Source: Halichoerus grypus | Taxonomy: Eukaryota > Chordata > Mammalia > Carnivora > Phocidae | Length of the DNA stretch: 64,000 bases | NCBI RefSeq assembly: GCF_964656455.1 | Contig: NC_135718.1 | Location: forward strand, 19,604,449-19,668,448 | Direction: 5' to 3' | Shown: piece by piece, positions 46,837 to 56,649 of the stretch | Layout of the letters: the number at the start of each line of letters is the position of its first letter | Numbering within the stretch: position 1 is the first letter of the stretch | Notes under the pieces: model-generated | What the model was told of the DNA's origin: nothing | The model's database searches: none | Seen by the model: only the letters and a program-made list of their open reading frames with translations | Translations under genes and position numbers: made by a program

Positions 46837-48146
46837 GGCAATCCCGCACCATACCCTCCTCCGCACCAGTGCCCACAGGGACTCCAGTGCTCGGGCCCCC
46901 GTTTCACAGCTTCTAATACAGCTTCTGCAAGAGAGGCATCAGAGGTGCCTAAAAATAGGGGTGATACAGAGGAAGTATGCCTTTTTCCCTACCGTTCATG
47001 CTGTGGTGCACTGCCCAGATTCCCCTTTCGGGACTCAGGTGCTCATTCACCCAGAACTAGGGCGTGTTGGTGGCTGATGGTTTTCAGCTGAATTATTTTC
47101 AGCCCCCTTCACAGGGGCAGCCCACATCTATTGGCTGATCATTTGGGGTTGGGTGGGTATAAAGTCCTGCCCCCCTTCACATAAGGGGTAGAGGATCTTT
47201 AAAAGGCCATTCAGCTCCAGAGCTCCCCTAGGAATAGCTAAAGACTTGGCTACAGCTGTGTGGCAGCTTCTTCTCCCTCTGCCCAGCCCTGCTCCTGTCA
47301 TTCTCACAGGTGATATTCCCAAGGGCACTACCCAATAAACTTCTTCATGGAAATCGGAGTCTGTTTCCCAGGAATCCCAACCTATGGCACCTACCAGGAC
47401 CACAAAAAACCTTCCATGAGCACTAATTACACAGAATGAAGAGTGTCACTATAAAAGTATGTATTAAACGTACTGGGGTCTTGAACAAAATGAGCCATAC
47501 TCCCTACTTACATTCTAGCTTATGTTCTAAAACTGACAACACAGAGATGTTGTAAACAGCACACAAGTGACTTACAGGACTTTCAATACAAAGTTATTTT
47601 ACCGAAAGAATCATAGCAAGAATAATAGCCAAACTATGAAAGAATCATAGCAAGAACAAATACAAACATATATATTAAAACCAAGAACAGGAGTTGAGTC
47701 CAGGTGACTAGCAGTTCTTCGTCTGTTAGATACTATAAACCATGATTTTTTCCCCCTGGTTGTTCATTTTGCCTATCTCCTCCCCTGAAAAGCTGCTTGA
47801 CAAGGTTACTTCCCTAAGGTTCAATCATTGTGGGGGTGGGGGGGAGATGACGGACTCCTGCAGTAATCGGACTGATGCCTGTGTGTCCCCACTGCCACCT
47901 AATGGGTTCTTTGAGCATTGAAGCCTCCATTGAATAATTGAATAGTACTTTTTTTTCAACTGCTAACACTATGTCAATAAAATGGCTAAATGTGACCATA
48001 TCAAACTATGGGCCACTAGTTTTCACGGGGCAAACACTGAGGCTTATTTTGACTTCTGGAAAGAAGTTGTGTTAACTGTCTCCTTTTTCCTATTTACATT
48101 TGGGTACAAATAACCAGCCATCCAGGTTGTTTGGTAAAGTATTCTT
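46837..48146. other. Intergenic, no gene recognised
   Basis: The left end may be 5' UTR of the FAM136A retrocopy. Two copies of a 19-nt sequence occur at 47604-47622 and 47638-47656. Confidence 0.45.
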
Positions 48147-48348
48147 TTTTTTTTTTTTTTTAAAGATTTTATTTATTTATTTGACAGAGAAAGACACAGC
48201 GAGAGAGGGAACACAAACGGGGAGTGGGAGAGGGAGAAGCAGGCCTCCCGCCGAGCAGGAAGCCCGATGCGGGACTCGATCCAGGGACTCCAGGATCATG
48301 ACCTGAGCCGAAGGCAGTCGCTTAACCAACTGAGCCACCCAGGCGCCC
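48147..48348 (-). mobile_element. SINEC, young
   Basis: Reverse SINEC with perfect 18-bp TSD GTTTGGTAAAGTATTCTT at 48129-48146 and 48349-48366. Confidence 0.96.
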
Positions 48349-48375
48349 GTTTGGTAAAGTATTCTTAAAAAAAAA

Positions 48376-48571
48376 GGGCGGGGGCTCCGGGTGGCTCAGT
48401 TGGTTAAGCGTCTGCCTTCAGGTAATGATCTCAGGGTCCTGGGATTGAACCCCATGTGGGGCTCCCTGCTCAGCAGGGAGTCTGCTTGTCCTTCTCCCTC
48501 AGCCCCCCTCTGCCCCTACCCCCTGCTCATGCATGCTCTGTCTCTGTCTCTCAAATTAAAAAAAAAAGAGA
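48376..48571 (+). mobile_element. SINEC, inverted partner
   Basis: Forward SINEC (GGCTCCGGGTGGCTCAGTTG to an A-rich tail) right after the TSD of the reverse copy, giving a close inverted pair. Confidence 0.92.
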
Positions 48572-49082
48572 GAGATTCCAGGCTGTTTCTGCAATAACTA
48601 AGCTTTTTCTAAGATAAATAGTCAATGAGAATATGGGGGTAGGAAACACTCAGATAAAGAGGGTATTTTCAGGGGCTAGGATGCAGATGAATCCAATTAA
48701 CTCCGAGTTTAAGACCATCTTCAGACTACCACTGGAGACTGTTACATGAGAAAGCCAAACAGGGCCCAAAAAATGAAAAAAGCTCCTGTCACCACATCAG
48801 AGGGCAAGGCCCATTGGACCCTCTCCTGCCTGTGGGGAAGTCAAAATAATTCATTCTCATGCTTTTCTTCCTGGCCTTCAAAGAGCTCCTGTGACTGCTT
48901 CAGCCTCCACTGCCCACATCTTCCTGCTAGACCTTGACCCATCCAGCTTTCTACAGCCTTTTGTTTCTGACAATCACATATGCTTTTATAATCTCTCATA
49001 TTACTTCTAAGCTTGTTAAAACTACTGCTAGCTCCTAGAGATCCTCTCAATTATCTATCTTCTGCTTTCCCCCATTTCCCAA

Positions 49083-49106
49083 ACACACACACACACACAC
49101 ACACAC
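49083..49106. repeat. (CA)12 microsatellite
   Basis: Uninterrupted CA units. Confidence 0.95.
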
Positions 49107-49149
49107 TACCACTTAAAACTATTCTAGCTAGTTTACGAATACTTTTCTC

Positions 49150-49262
49150 CATCTTTTTATTTTGAAAAATTTGAAACATACAGAAAAGCTGAAAGATTAG
49201 TACAATGAACACATATATCATCTGGGATGACCGCTAACATCTTGCCACATTTTAATTCTCTC
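49150..49262 (-). mobile_element. L1M 3' terminus, antisense
   Basis: CTTTTTATTTTGAAAAATTT, ACATACAGAAAAGCTGAAAG and AACATCTTGCCACATTTTAA are the antisense L1M tail. It is likely the same element as 50170-51490. Confidence 0.72.
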
Positions 49263-49372
49263 TCTTCATATGTGTATATATATAAACACACACACACACA
49301 TTTATACACGTATATATGTATATACACACATACATTTAAACACATATACATATACATATATATACACACACA
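49263..49372. repeat. TA/CA-rich low-complexity tract
   Basis: Mixed TATA and CACA runs immediately left of a Tigger element. Confidence 0.85.
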
Positions 49373-50096
49373 CAGTAGTTCCCCTTTATCTGCAGTTTCA
49401 CTTTCCATGGTTTCAGTTACCTGTGGTCAACTGCAGTCAACAAGCACATGATCCTCTTCTGAGGTATAGTCAGAAGGTCAGCAGAAGCCTAACACTATGT
49501 CACAATACCATGTCATTCACCTCACTTCATCTCATCACATAGGTATTTTATCATCTCACATCCTCACAAGAAGGGTGAGTGCAGTACAAGAAGATATTTT
49601 GAGAGAGACCACAGTCAGATAACTTTTATTATTGTATATTGTTTGTTTTTTAAAGACTTTATTTATTTATTTGGGGGAGAGAGAGGGTGTGCAAGTGGGA
49701 AGGGGTAGAGCAGAGGGGGAGGGGGAGGGGAGGGAGAGGGAGAGGGAAAGAATCTCAAGCAAACTCCATGCTGAGTTGAGCACGGAGCCTGACGTGGGCT
49801 CAATCTCATGACCTTGATATCATGACCTGAGCCGAAACCAAGAGTCAGATGCTTACCCAACTGAGCCACCCAAGTGCCCCTATTATGGTATATTGTTGTA
49901 GTTGTTCTATTTTATTATTTATTATTGTTAATCTCTTACTGTGCCCAATTTATAAATTAAACTTTATTAAAGGTATTTTATGTATAGGAAAAAAAAGTAT
50001 ATATAGGGTTTGGTACTACTATTTGCGGTTTCAGGCATCCACTGGGGGTTTTGTAACATATGCTCCCCCCCCAATGTGGATGAGGGGAGACTACTG
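49373..50096 (+). mobile_element. Tigger-family DNA transposon (MER44-like), interrupted by SINEC
   Basis: Left end CAGTAGTTCCCCTTTATCTG, right end GAGGGGAGACTACTG, an inverted pair. The interior includes TTCACCTCACTTCATCTCAT and TTTCAGGCATCCACTGGGGG. Non-autonomous; subfamily name from memory. Confidence 0.82.
49644..49880 (-). mobile_element. SINEC inside Tigger
   Basis: Older reverse SINEC. TSD TATTATTGTATATTGTT at 49627-49643 and TATTATGGTATATTGTT at 49881-49897, one mismatch. Confidence 0.93.
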
Positions 50097-50158
50097 TGTG
50101 TGTATATACACACATGGACATATATATATACATATGTATACATATACATACACACACC
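50097..50158. repeat. TG/TA/CA low-complexity tract
   Basis: Mirrors the tract on the left side of the Tigger element. Confidence 0.85.
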
Positions 50159-50169
50159 CACATGAATTT

Positions 50170-51490
50170 CATGAAATTTCATACAATTTTTTTGGCTGAA
50201 CCATTTAAAGATAAATTACAGATGTATGGCACTTCATCCCTAAATACCTGAGCAGGTCATTCTTCTAAGTAACCTAAGTAGATTTCACAACCTAAGTAAA
50301 TTTCACACTCAATAAAGTTAACAATAATACAATACCATCTAATACCCAGTCCATATTCAAATTTTCCAAAGTATCCTCAAAATTTCTTTTATAGCTTTTT
50401 CAAACCAAGACCCAATCAAGATTTACCCATTGCACTTATTGTTATGTCTTTTGGTCTTTTGTCTTTTAATCTAGGAGTCCCCCACTTTTTTTTTTCTTTT
50501 TTGAGGTGGGGAGGGGCAGAGAGAGAGAGGAAGAGCGAGAATCTTAAGCAGGCTCCCAGCTCAGCGTGGAGCCTGACATGGGACTCAATCTCACAACCCT
50601 CAGATCATGACCTGTGCCAAAATCAAGAGTCGAAAGCTTAACCAACTGAGCCATCCAAGCATCCCTCCCCAACTCTTTTTAACGACACCGACCTTTTGAA
50701 GAATTTAGGCATTTTCTTATAGAATGTCTCATATTTTGGATCAGATTCTTCCCTCAGGGTCATTTTATCTGTTCCTCTACCTCTATTTCCTATAGACAGA
50801 AATTTAGGTCAAAAGGCTTGATTATATTCAGGTTAAGCATTTTTGGCAGAGTTCTTTCATTGGTGATGCTGTTACTTCATGTTGCATCAAATCAAAAGGC
50901 CTATAAAGTCAGGTTGTTCACCATTAGTGGTGTTAAGTGTGATCACTAGGTTAATTACTTTATAATTAAGTAATCTGTGGGGTGATACTGTGACACTGCA
51001 CACATCCCCTTTTCCCTACTCCCTTTTACAAGATAGGTTCTAGCGTCCATTGATGATCTTTGCCTCAATTATTGGGGACTGCACAGATTTTTCCAATTGT
51101 ATTATTCCATCTATAGGTACTAGCTGGCATTTTCCTACAAAGGAAAAAAAAAAAAAAACCCTTCCCTCACCCTTGATTTTGAGTATCATTCTAGACTTAG
51201 GAACTTTAAAAATGCATTCAGTGCTTCGATCATCTATCACAGTCATTATTCTGTTTAGCCCAACTTGACTCACATTTGGCCAGAGGAATTGAACTTGATT
51301 CTGTGAGCTTTTTGACTTGATCCTATTAGTTTTGGGGTACTTCCTGGCTTTCTGGCAAGGTGTTCTAGGCTCACCTTTGTACTTTTGTATTTTCTGGGCC
51401 CGAGACCTGAAAACAACCACTTCTCCAAGAAGTGCTGTTTCTTTTGTGGAGAAAGGGATCTAGATATCAAGATATGGGCACCCTCCATTG
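50170..51490 (-). mobile_element. L1M 3' UTR and ORF2 end, antisense
   Basis: CTGAACCATTTAAAGATAAA, ATACCCAGTCCATATTCAAA, TTATTGTTATGTCTTTTGGT, ATTCAGGTTAAGCATTTTTG and TTCTGGCAAGGTGTTCTAGG follow the antisense L1M order. A SINEC at 50486-50666 interrupts it. Confidence 0.75.
50486..50666 (-). mobile_element. SINEC, older
   Basis: Reverse SINEC ending GAGCCATCCAAGCATCCC. Imperfect TSD CCCCACTTTTT / CCCCAACTCTTTTT. Confidence 0.88.
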
Positions 51491-52351
51491 GGAGAAATTA
51501 TAATATATACTTCTAAGAAATATATACAAAAACAGCTCTAATTCAAATTTAACATCAGAGGGCTTCCCCCGTAAACCTTCTTTTATTTTATATTTTTCAT
51601 TTCTTTTCTCTTAGATTGCTAACTAACATGTGATTCACTTTATAGTAGAATATAAAGTTTCAAAATTGCATTGCCAATAGTACTATTATAATAAATCTGT
51701 GACATCTGAGTTTTTGTTTTGGTTCTTTTTGCCCTCAGAGTATATCCCACTAAGAACATATGTAAGACTATTATTAAACATCATTTTCAAATATGTCTAA
51801 AGAATTTTGAATGACTGCCATTTCTGATCCTTGTAAAGCCTTAGGTTTAATCTTTTTCAAACTGAAGGAATCCTGTTTTCTCTTTTTGGTGGCATGTTTT
51901 CAGTTCTTTAGTGGTACATGTAAAACACAGGAATAGCTGAAAATGCACATCCTAAGATAAGCAAGGCAGTGCAAATATAAGTGAACAAACCAGAATTGCT
52001 ATGACTGATGAGCACCTGCATTGGTCAGCATCCACTTAAGGGTGTTTTTCTGTCACCTTTAAATGAATGATGGCACCTAAGAATCACCTCAGGGTATATT
52101 TTCAATGCACTGTGTGCAAAAACACTCAATAAGTACAAAAAGCCAGTAGCCTGCTCTGCAGCAACTCTCCATGCAAACATTCAAAACACCTATTATGACT
52201 AAAGAGGGCAAAGGCACAAGCAGTTATTATGACTGTGTACACATCTCTAATTCATCATCTTAGGCATTTGTCAAGATTGCAAAAAATGTGGGCAAATCTG
52301 GTGCTACTTTTAGTCAGGAAGGGAGGTAATAAAAGCTAAAGAATGAAATCT
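51491..52351. other. Intergenic, nothing recognised
   Basis: AT-rich, no gene or confident repeat. Confidence 0.5.
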
Positions 52352-52544
52352 CATGGAGCGCCTGGGTGGCTCAATCAGTTGAGTATCTGACTCTTGATTT
52401 CGGCTCAGGTCAGGGTCTTGAGATCAAGCCCCGAGTCAGGCTCTACACTCAGTGGAGTCTGCTTGTCCCTCTCCCTCTGCTCTTCCCACCGCCTCCCCTC
52501 GCATTCTCGCTCTCTTAAATAAATAAAATCTTAAAAAGAAAAAA
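52352..52544 (+). mobile_element. SINEC
   Basis: Forward SINEC. TSD AAAGAATGAAATCT at 52338-52351 and AAAGAATGCAATCT at 52545-52558. Confidence 0.94.
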
Positions 52545-52929
52545 AAAGAATGCAATCTGTCATTTAACCAGTAATTTGTCACATACTCTTGTGCTCTGCA
52601 ATGGGCTGGCACATTTCCAAAGGCAGCTGCTATAATTTAATTTTCTTCAATGAAAGGAAATGGCTGTATATTCTAATGACAGTTTGGAGTCTTCAAATGT
52701 TATTTTACCTACTAGGTTTCAGTAAAATAAATACCAGGTTTAAAGAACTAGAGGTTTTAAGATACTGCTCTTTTTGAAGAATAAGCATGATCAAATTTGA
52801 ATGAGAGCGTTTTAAGAAAAATTAGACACTGAAGTAGATTTTCACACTTCAATGGAGGTGGTAAGTACGAACGCTTATTTGAAGTATCACTCTTGGTCAA
52901 AGTTTATACTTGCTCCAATTTTGTCTCTA

Positions 52930-53010
52930 ACAGCTATTGAACCACTGTGAAAATTAAATGAGTACATGTAAAGTGCTTAGAATGGCGCCTGGTATATACA
53001 ACTGTTATTT
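52930..53010 (+). mobile_element. MIR fragment
   Basis: TGAAAATTAAATGAGTACAT, GTAAAGTGCTTAGAATGGCG and CCTGGTATATACA match the forward MIR 3' half. It is interrupted by the following SINE. Confidence 0.7.
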
Positions 53011-53202
53011 TTTTTTTTAACAGATTTTATTTATTTATTTGAGAGAGAGAATGAGACAGACAGCATGAGAGGGGGGAGGGTCAGAGGGAGAAGCAGACTC
53101 CCCGCTGAGCAGCGAGCCCGATGCGGGACTCGATTCCAGGACTCCAGGATCATGACCTGAGCCGAAGGCAGTCGCTTAACCAACTGAGCCACCCAGGCGC
53201 CC
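53011..53202 (-). mobile_element. SINEC
   Basis: Reverse SINEC with TSD TACAACTGTTATTT at 52997-53010 and 53203-53216. Confidence 0.95.
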
Positions 53203-53416
53203 TACAACTGTTATTTCTTTATGAGAATTAAAATTAAAACTATATTGCTTTTTTCCCCACCAAATATAAACTATGTTGTACAGAGGAGTGAGAGATTAAA
53301 AGCAATCCTGAAAACAAAAGCTATCAAGATGATATAGAAATCCATACATGAGCTTATAATAAATATTTTCCTATTTTCTGATCTGGAGGTGGTTCATTAA
53401 GAGTTCTCCTATTTTA

Positions 53417-53511
53417 GGGGTGCTCAGTCAGAAGAGCATGCAATTCTTGATCTCAGGGTCGTTGAGTTCAGCCCCACACTGGGTGTAGAGATTACTTAAA
53501 TAAATAAAACA
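53417..53511 (+). mobile_element. Short old SINEC variant
   Basis: GGGGTGCTCAGTCAGAAGAG through CACTGGGTGTAGAGATTACT lacks the CT-rich region. Probable TSD AAGAGTTCTC at 53399-53408 and 53512-53521. Confidence 0.82.
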
Positions 53512-54003
53512 AAGAGTTCTCTTAATTGAAAGACTTTTACACAACTGTAAAGTTTACTTTATATCAAGGAAGATCCTCCTGGCATTAGTTCTTCATACAC
53601 AATTAGAGTAAGTGCAGTTTTTTAAAACTACACTATATTTTAAACAAATTTCTATTATGTTAAGGAAATACATCCTTTCTGGTCTGTCTTTCTTCTTAAT
53701 TCTAGCTACACACTGCTGCCCTCTGCATTTCAGTTCTTCCAAATTGCCACCCCAATTATCACAAACCTAGTTTCCATCTCTATAGGTTATCTGACTCAAT
53801 GAGAGGGATATGTCTGTGTATGTAGAGAAGAAAAGGGAAGGCCCCTTCAAAAAAGCAAGAAGGCACTAGAGCAAGATGTTGTCACAGTCCAAAAGAGTCC
53901 ATCTAAGAGGAGGGCCTTAAGGGTCCTGCAACAGACCCCAATCCCCCAGAGAAGGTTCTTTCCTGGCATTTATATAGCCTCTTTGTATCACAGGATTTTA
54001 TAT

Positions 54004-54192
54004 ATATTTTTTAATATTTTATTTATTTGACAGAGAGATTTAGCTAGAGCAGGAACAGAAACGGGGAGTGGGACAGGGCGAAGCAGGCTTCCCGCGGAGC
54101 AGGGAGCCCGATCCGGGGCTCGATTCCAGGACCCCGGGATCATGACCTGAGCCGAAGGCAGACGCTTAAAGACTGAGCCACCCAGGCGCCCT
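54004..54192 (-). mobile_element. SINEC
   Basis: Reverse SINEC. Short TSD GGATTTTATAT at 53993-54003 and 54193-54203. Confidence 0.93.
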
Positions 54193-54571
54193 GGATTTTA
54201 TATTTTTAACTGGAAAAAATGATACACGTATGGAAAAAATTTAGAAAGGGTAAACAGCGAAAAATATAATCAGTAAAAACATTTGGCTTCTATTCCAAAT
54301 CTCTCGATAGGTTTATGTATATATACAGTATATATCATTAAAAACATACATTTCTTTCTAAACGTAAATGGAAGTATTCACATCACCCTGCTTATCATTC
54401 AAGACAATAACTTGGAGACTGTTCCCTTTCAGGCGAGATTAACCTATATAATTTACTTTATTAAAACCAAGCAGGTTCTAACAAAATGTTTTAAATAAAT
54501 CAACCTTCTCTTCAACAGGTTCTGCCACAATTAGCTTTTTATTGCTACCAAGGCTTTTATTATATAAAGCG

Positions 54572-54756
54572 ATGGCTCTAAAACTTGAGCCGATATTGCT
54601 TATCACCTGGAGCGCTTTAAAACAGGTTGCTGAGCCACCTCGAGTTTCGGATTCAGAAGGTCTGGAGTGCGTGCTGAGAATTTGGCACTCGTAATAAATT
54701 ACCAGGCGATGGTGACGCAGGGGTTGCGTGGACCACATTTTGCGAACGAACCACTA
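54572..54756 (+). mobile_element. MER5A-like hAT-Charlie element at the promoter edge
   Basis: GCGATGGCTCTAAAACTTGA, TTATCACCTGGAGCGCTTTA, TCAGAAGGTCTGGAGTGCGT and GACCACATTTTGCGAACGAA match MER5A order. It retains several CpGs, unlike the other copies in the window. Confidence 0.75.
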
Positions 54757-54899
54757 TGATGCACGCCGCATTAAACTCCGTTCCTCCCACCTCCCAGCAC
54801 CGCTCGTCTAAGAAGGCACACGCGATTACTCCCTGGGGAACTTCAGGACAGGTCCAACAACACCCACTCCTAAAGAAGTCAAGCACCCTGCACTCGCAG

Positions 54900-55620
54900 C
54901 AGAAATTGGGATAAGACAAACCTACATCCGGCGTCTGGCGCAACCTAGCTACGCCATTTCCTTTCTATGAAGCTCCGCCCACTCCGCGTCCCTAACGCGA
55001 GTAAGGCTGGGCTGCCCAGAGAAAGCTGGGCATCACGTGGGTAGGGCGGCGTCTCGCGAGGCTTTTAACCTCTCGCGAGACTTGAACCGCTTCTGTCTTT
55101 TCCTCCTTCCACTGCCCGGCTTTCTTCCCCTCCCCCACATCGCCGACCAAGTTCTCGCGTTTCGGACGGAGTCGTCTTGTTGTTGCCGCGGAGATTTCTG
55201 CTGCTGCTGCTGCTGCCACTGTCGCCGCCGCCACCACTGGGCTCATTTGCCCCGACCCCTTCCTGCCGCCCTGCCCCCAGCCCCACACAAGGTAACGAAG
55301 CCGGCGAGGGAGAGAGCAGGGCCTCGCCGGGCCTCGGCCTCTCCCTGGTTGAAGCGGAGGCTTGAGGCCGAGGAGCGGGCCGCGTTGGAGAGGCCTGGGC
55401 GCCGGCAAGAGTCTTAGGGGCCCGGCCTCCTCTGCCACCCAGAGTTGGGCCCTGAGCGGCCCCGGACGGGGCTGGGACCTCCGTGCGGTGGCGACGACCC
55501 GGGCTAACCCAGGAAACCGGTCGGGTGGGGTAGGGATGGCGAGGCCTCTTGAGGAAGCCCTCAGCAGTCCCCTGCGGAGCGCGTTTGGGGGTGTGAGGCT
55601 CCGGCACTGCTGGGGTCCTC
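54900..55620 (+). promoter_or_regulatory. SMNDC1: CpG-island promoter of SMNDC1
   Basis: CpG density rises sharply here against an AT-rich background. There is no TATA box near the inferred start, as is typical of housekeeping promoters. Visible motifs are a GC-box-like CTCCGCCC near 54972, an E-box CACGTG at 55034-55039 (USF/MYC-MAX type), TCTCGCGAGG at 55052-55061 and the perfect palindrome TCTCGCGAGA at 55071-55080. The last two are the element bound by ZBTB33-class factors and common at housekeeping starts. Transcription probably begins just downstream, around 55080-55100 (inference). The reverse strand is also open over about 180 codons, but this is expected of GC-rich DNA and I do not treat it as a gene. 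Confidence 0.85.
55081..55291 (+). other. SMNDC1: SMNDC1 exon 1 (5' UTR)
   Basis: The 3' border is set by ACACAAG|GTAACG at 55291/55292, a good donor that would splice to the AG at 56528-56529 directly before the start codon. The 5' end is a guess, placed just after the second TCTCGCGAGA element. I see no ATG in the segment, so there is no ATG upstream ORF. It contains six CTG triplets (55198-55215) followed by CCG/CCA triplets, giving a structured GC-rich leader. The true start site and any further 5' UTR exon cannot be seen from sequence alone. Confidence 0.6.
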
Positions 55621-56529
55621 TCCGTTTGTGTTTTCCGTTTCCCTGGAGCTTGTGTTTGAATTTCGAGGTCTGAAATAATCGACCAGTTGTGGCGGGCTTT
55701 GAGGTGTTGGGTGCCTGGCTTGCTCTAGCTTTGGAGCCCTTCCAGATTCCAGGCTGTGGTTGGACGGGAATTGTAAGACAGAGAAGGGTCCTCGGAAACC
55801 CCGCGTGTTTGCTTTATAAATCGAGAAAGGATTCTTGTATCTTATTTTCCGGAGGAGAATGAGCCAGAATGGGTGAAAGGCACACTCCTGACAATGCCTA
55901 AATGGGATAGGGTTTGTGCCGTTTTCTTTAATGAAGACGCTGCATCGGCAATATTTAAGTGGCCGGGTGAAACATTTTTGCTCTGGAGAAGAGGTTCTGA
56001 ACACACTTACTGATTAATAGCTCACATAGAGAGTATTATTTATGTAGTTAATACAAAAGCCATTTATATTTTGTTTTGGAAGTATTCTTTAGTGCTTAAA
56101 AGTATTTTTTTTCTTAATTCTTGACTCTTCCAACAGATTAGGGCCCCCCCCCCCCCCCCCCCCCGCCTGGCGAAGATGTAACAGCCCTGTTAATTGAGCC
56201 AAATACAGTCTCTTCCCTGTTACAGGAGTTTAAAGAAAATTAGAAATTCTCCTTTTTCCTTTTGTCTTAGCTCTTGTCCGATAAATTCCACACAGAAACA
56301 AAACAAGTTTATAATCTGCGGAATCCATTCCCTTGAAGCTTGGATTTGACGCACAGCTTTTCTCAGAACTAAGAGTAAAGGTAATGGTATTAAATTAAGC
56401 TGCAGCAATGAATTATATTAAGGAGTTGGGAGCAAAACTGGTAAGGATTAAGTCAGGCAGACAGGGAAATTATTTTTTATGGTGTTTTTGGTTCAGTTTT
56501 CATGGTCTTACCTTTTTTATTTTCCCCAG
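55292..56529 (+). other. SMNDC1: SMNDC1 intron 1
   Basis: The first part is still CpG island. A 21-nt C run follows at 56144-56164. No repeat is recognised otherwise. Confidence 0.75.
56144..56164 (+). repeat. Poly(C)21 preceded by GGG
   Basis: ATTAGGG is followed by 21 consecutive C. Such runs are rare and prone to length error in assemblies. Confidence 0.9.
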
Positions 56530-56649
56530 ATGTCAGAGGATCTAGCAAAGCAGCTGGCAAGCTACAAAGCTCAACTCCAGCAAGTTGAAGCTGCATTGTC
56601 TGGAAATGGAGAAAATGAAGATTTGCTAAAATTAAAGAAAGATTTACAA
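56530..56649 (+). CDS. SMNDC1: SMNDC1 coding exon 2, residues 1-40
   Basis: The exon opens with ATG immediately after a polypyrimidine tract and CAG acceptor (56527-56529) and closes at CAA|GTAAGT (56649/56650). It holds exactly 40 codons, so the next intron is phase 0. The protein begins MSEDLAKQLASYKAQLQQVE and ends KKDLQ. It is charged and heptad-like, matching the N-terminal coiled-coil-prone region of SMNDC1. The ATG start is chosen because it matches the known N-terminus and no ATG lies in exon 1. Confidence 0.96.

Noticed and set aside
49849..50199. Forward ORF of 116 codons
   Set aside because: Translates the tail of a Tigger element and a microsatellite; it is not a gene.
54992..55607. 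Reverse-strand ORFs of 148 and 180 codons over the CpG island
   Set aside because: Low-complexity Gly/Arg/Pro/Ala products that are the shadow of a GC-rich promoter and 5' UTR. No independent evidence of a divergent protein gene.
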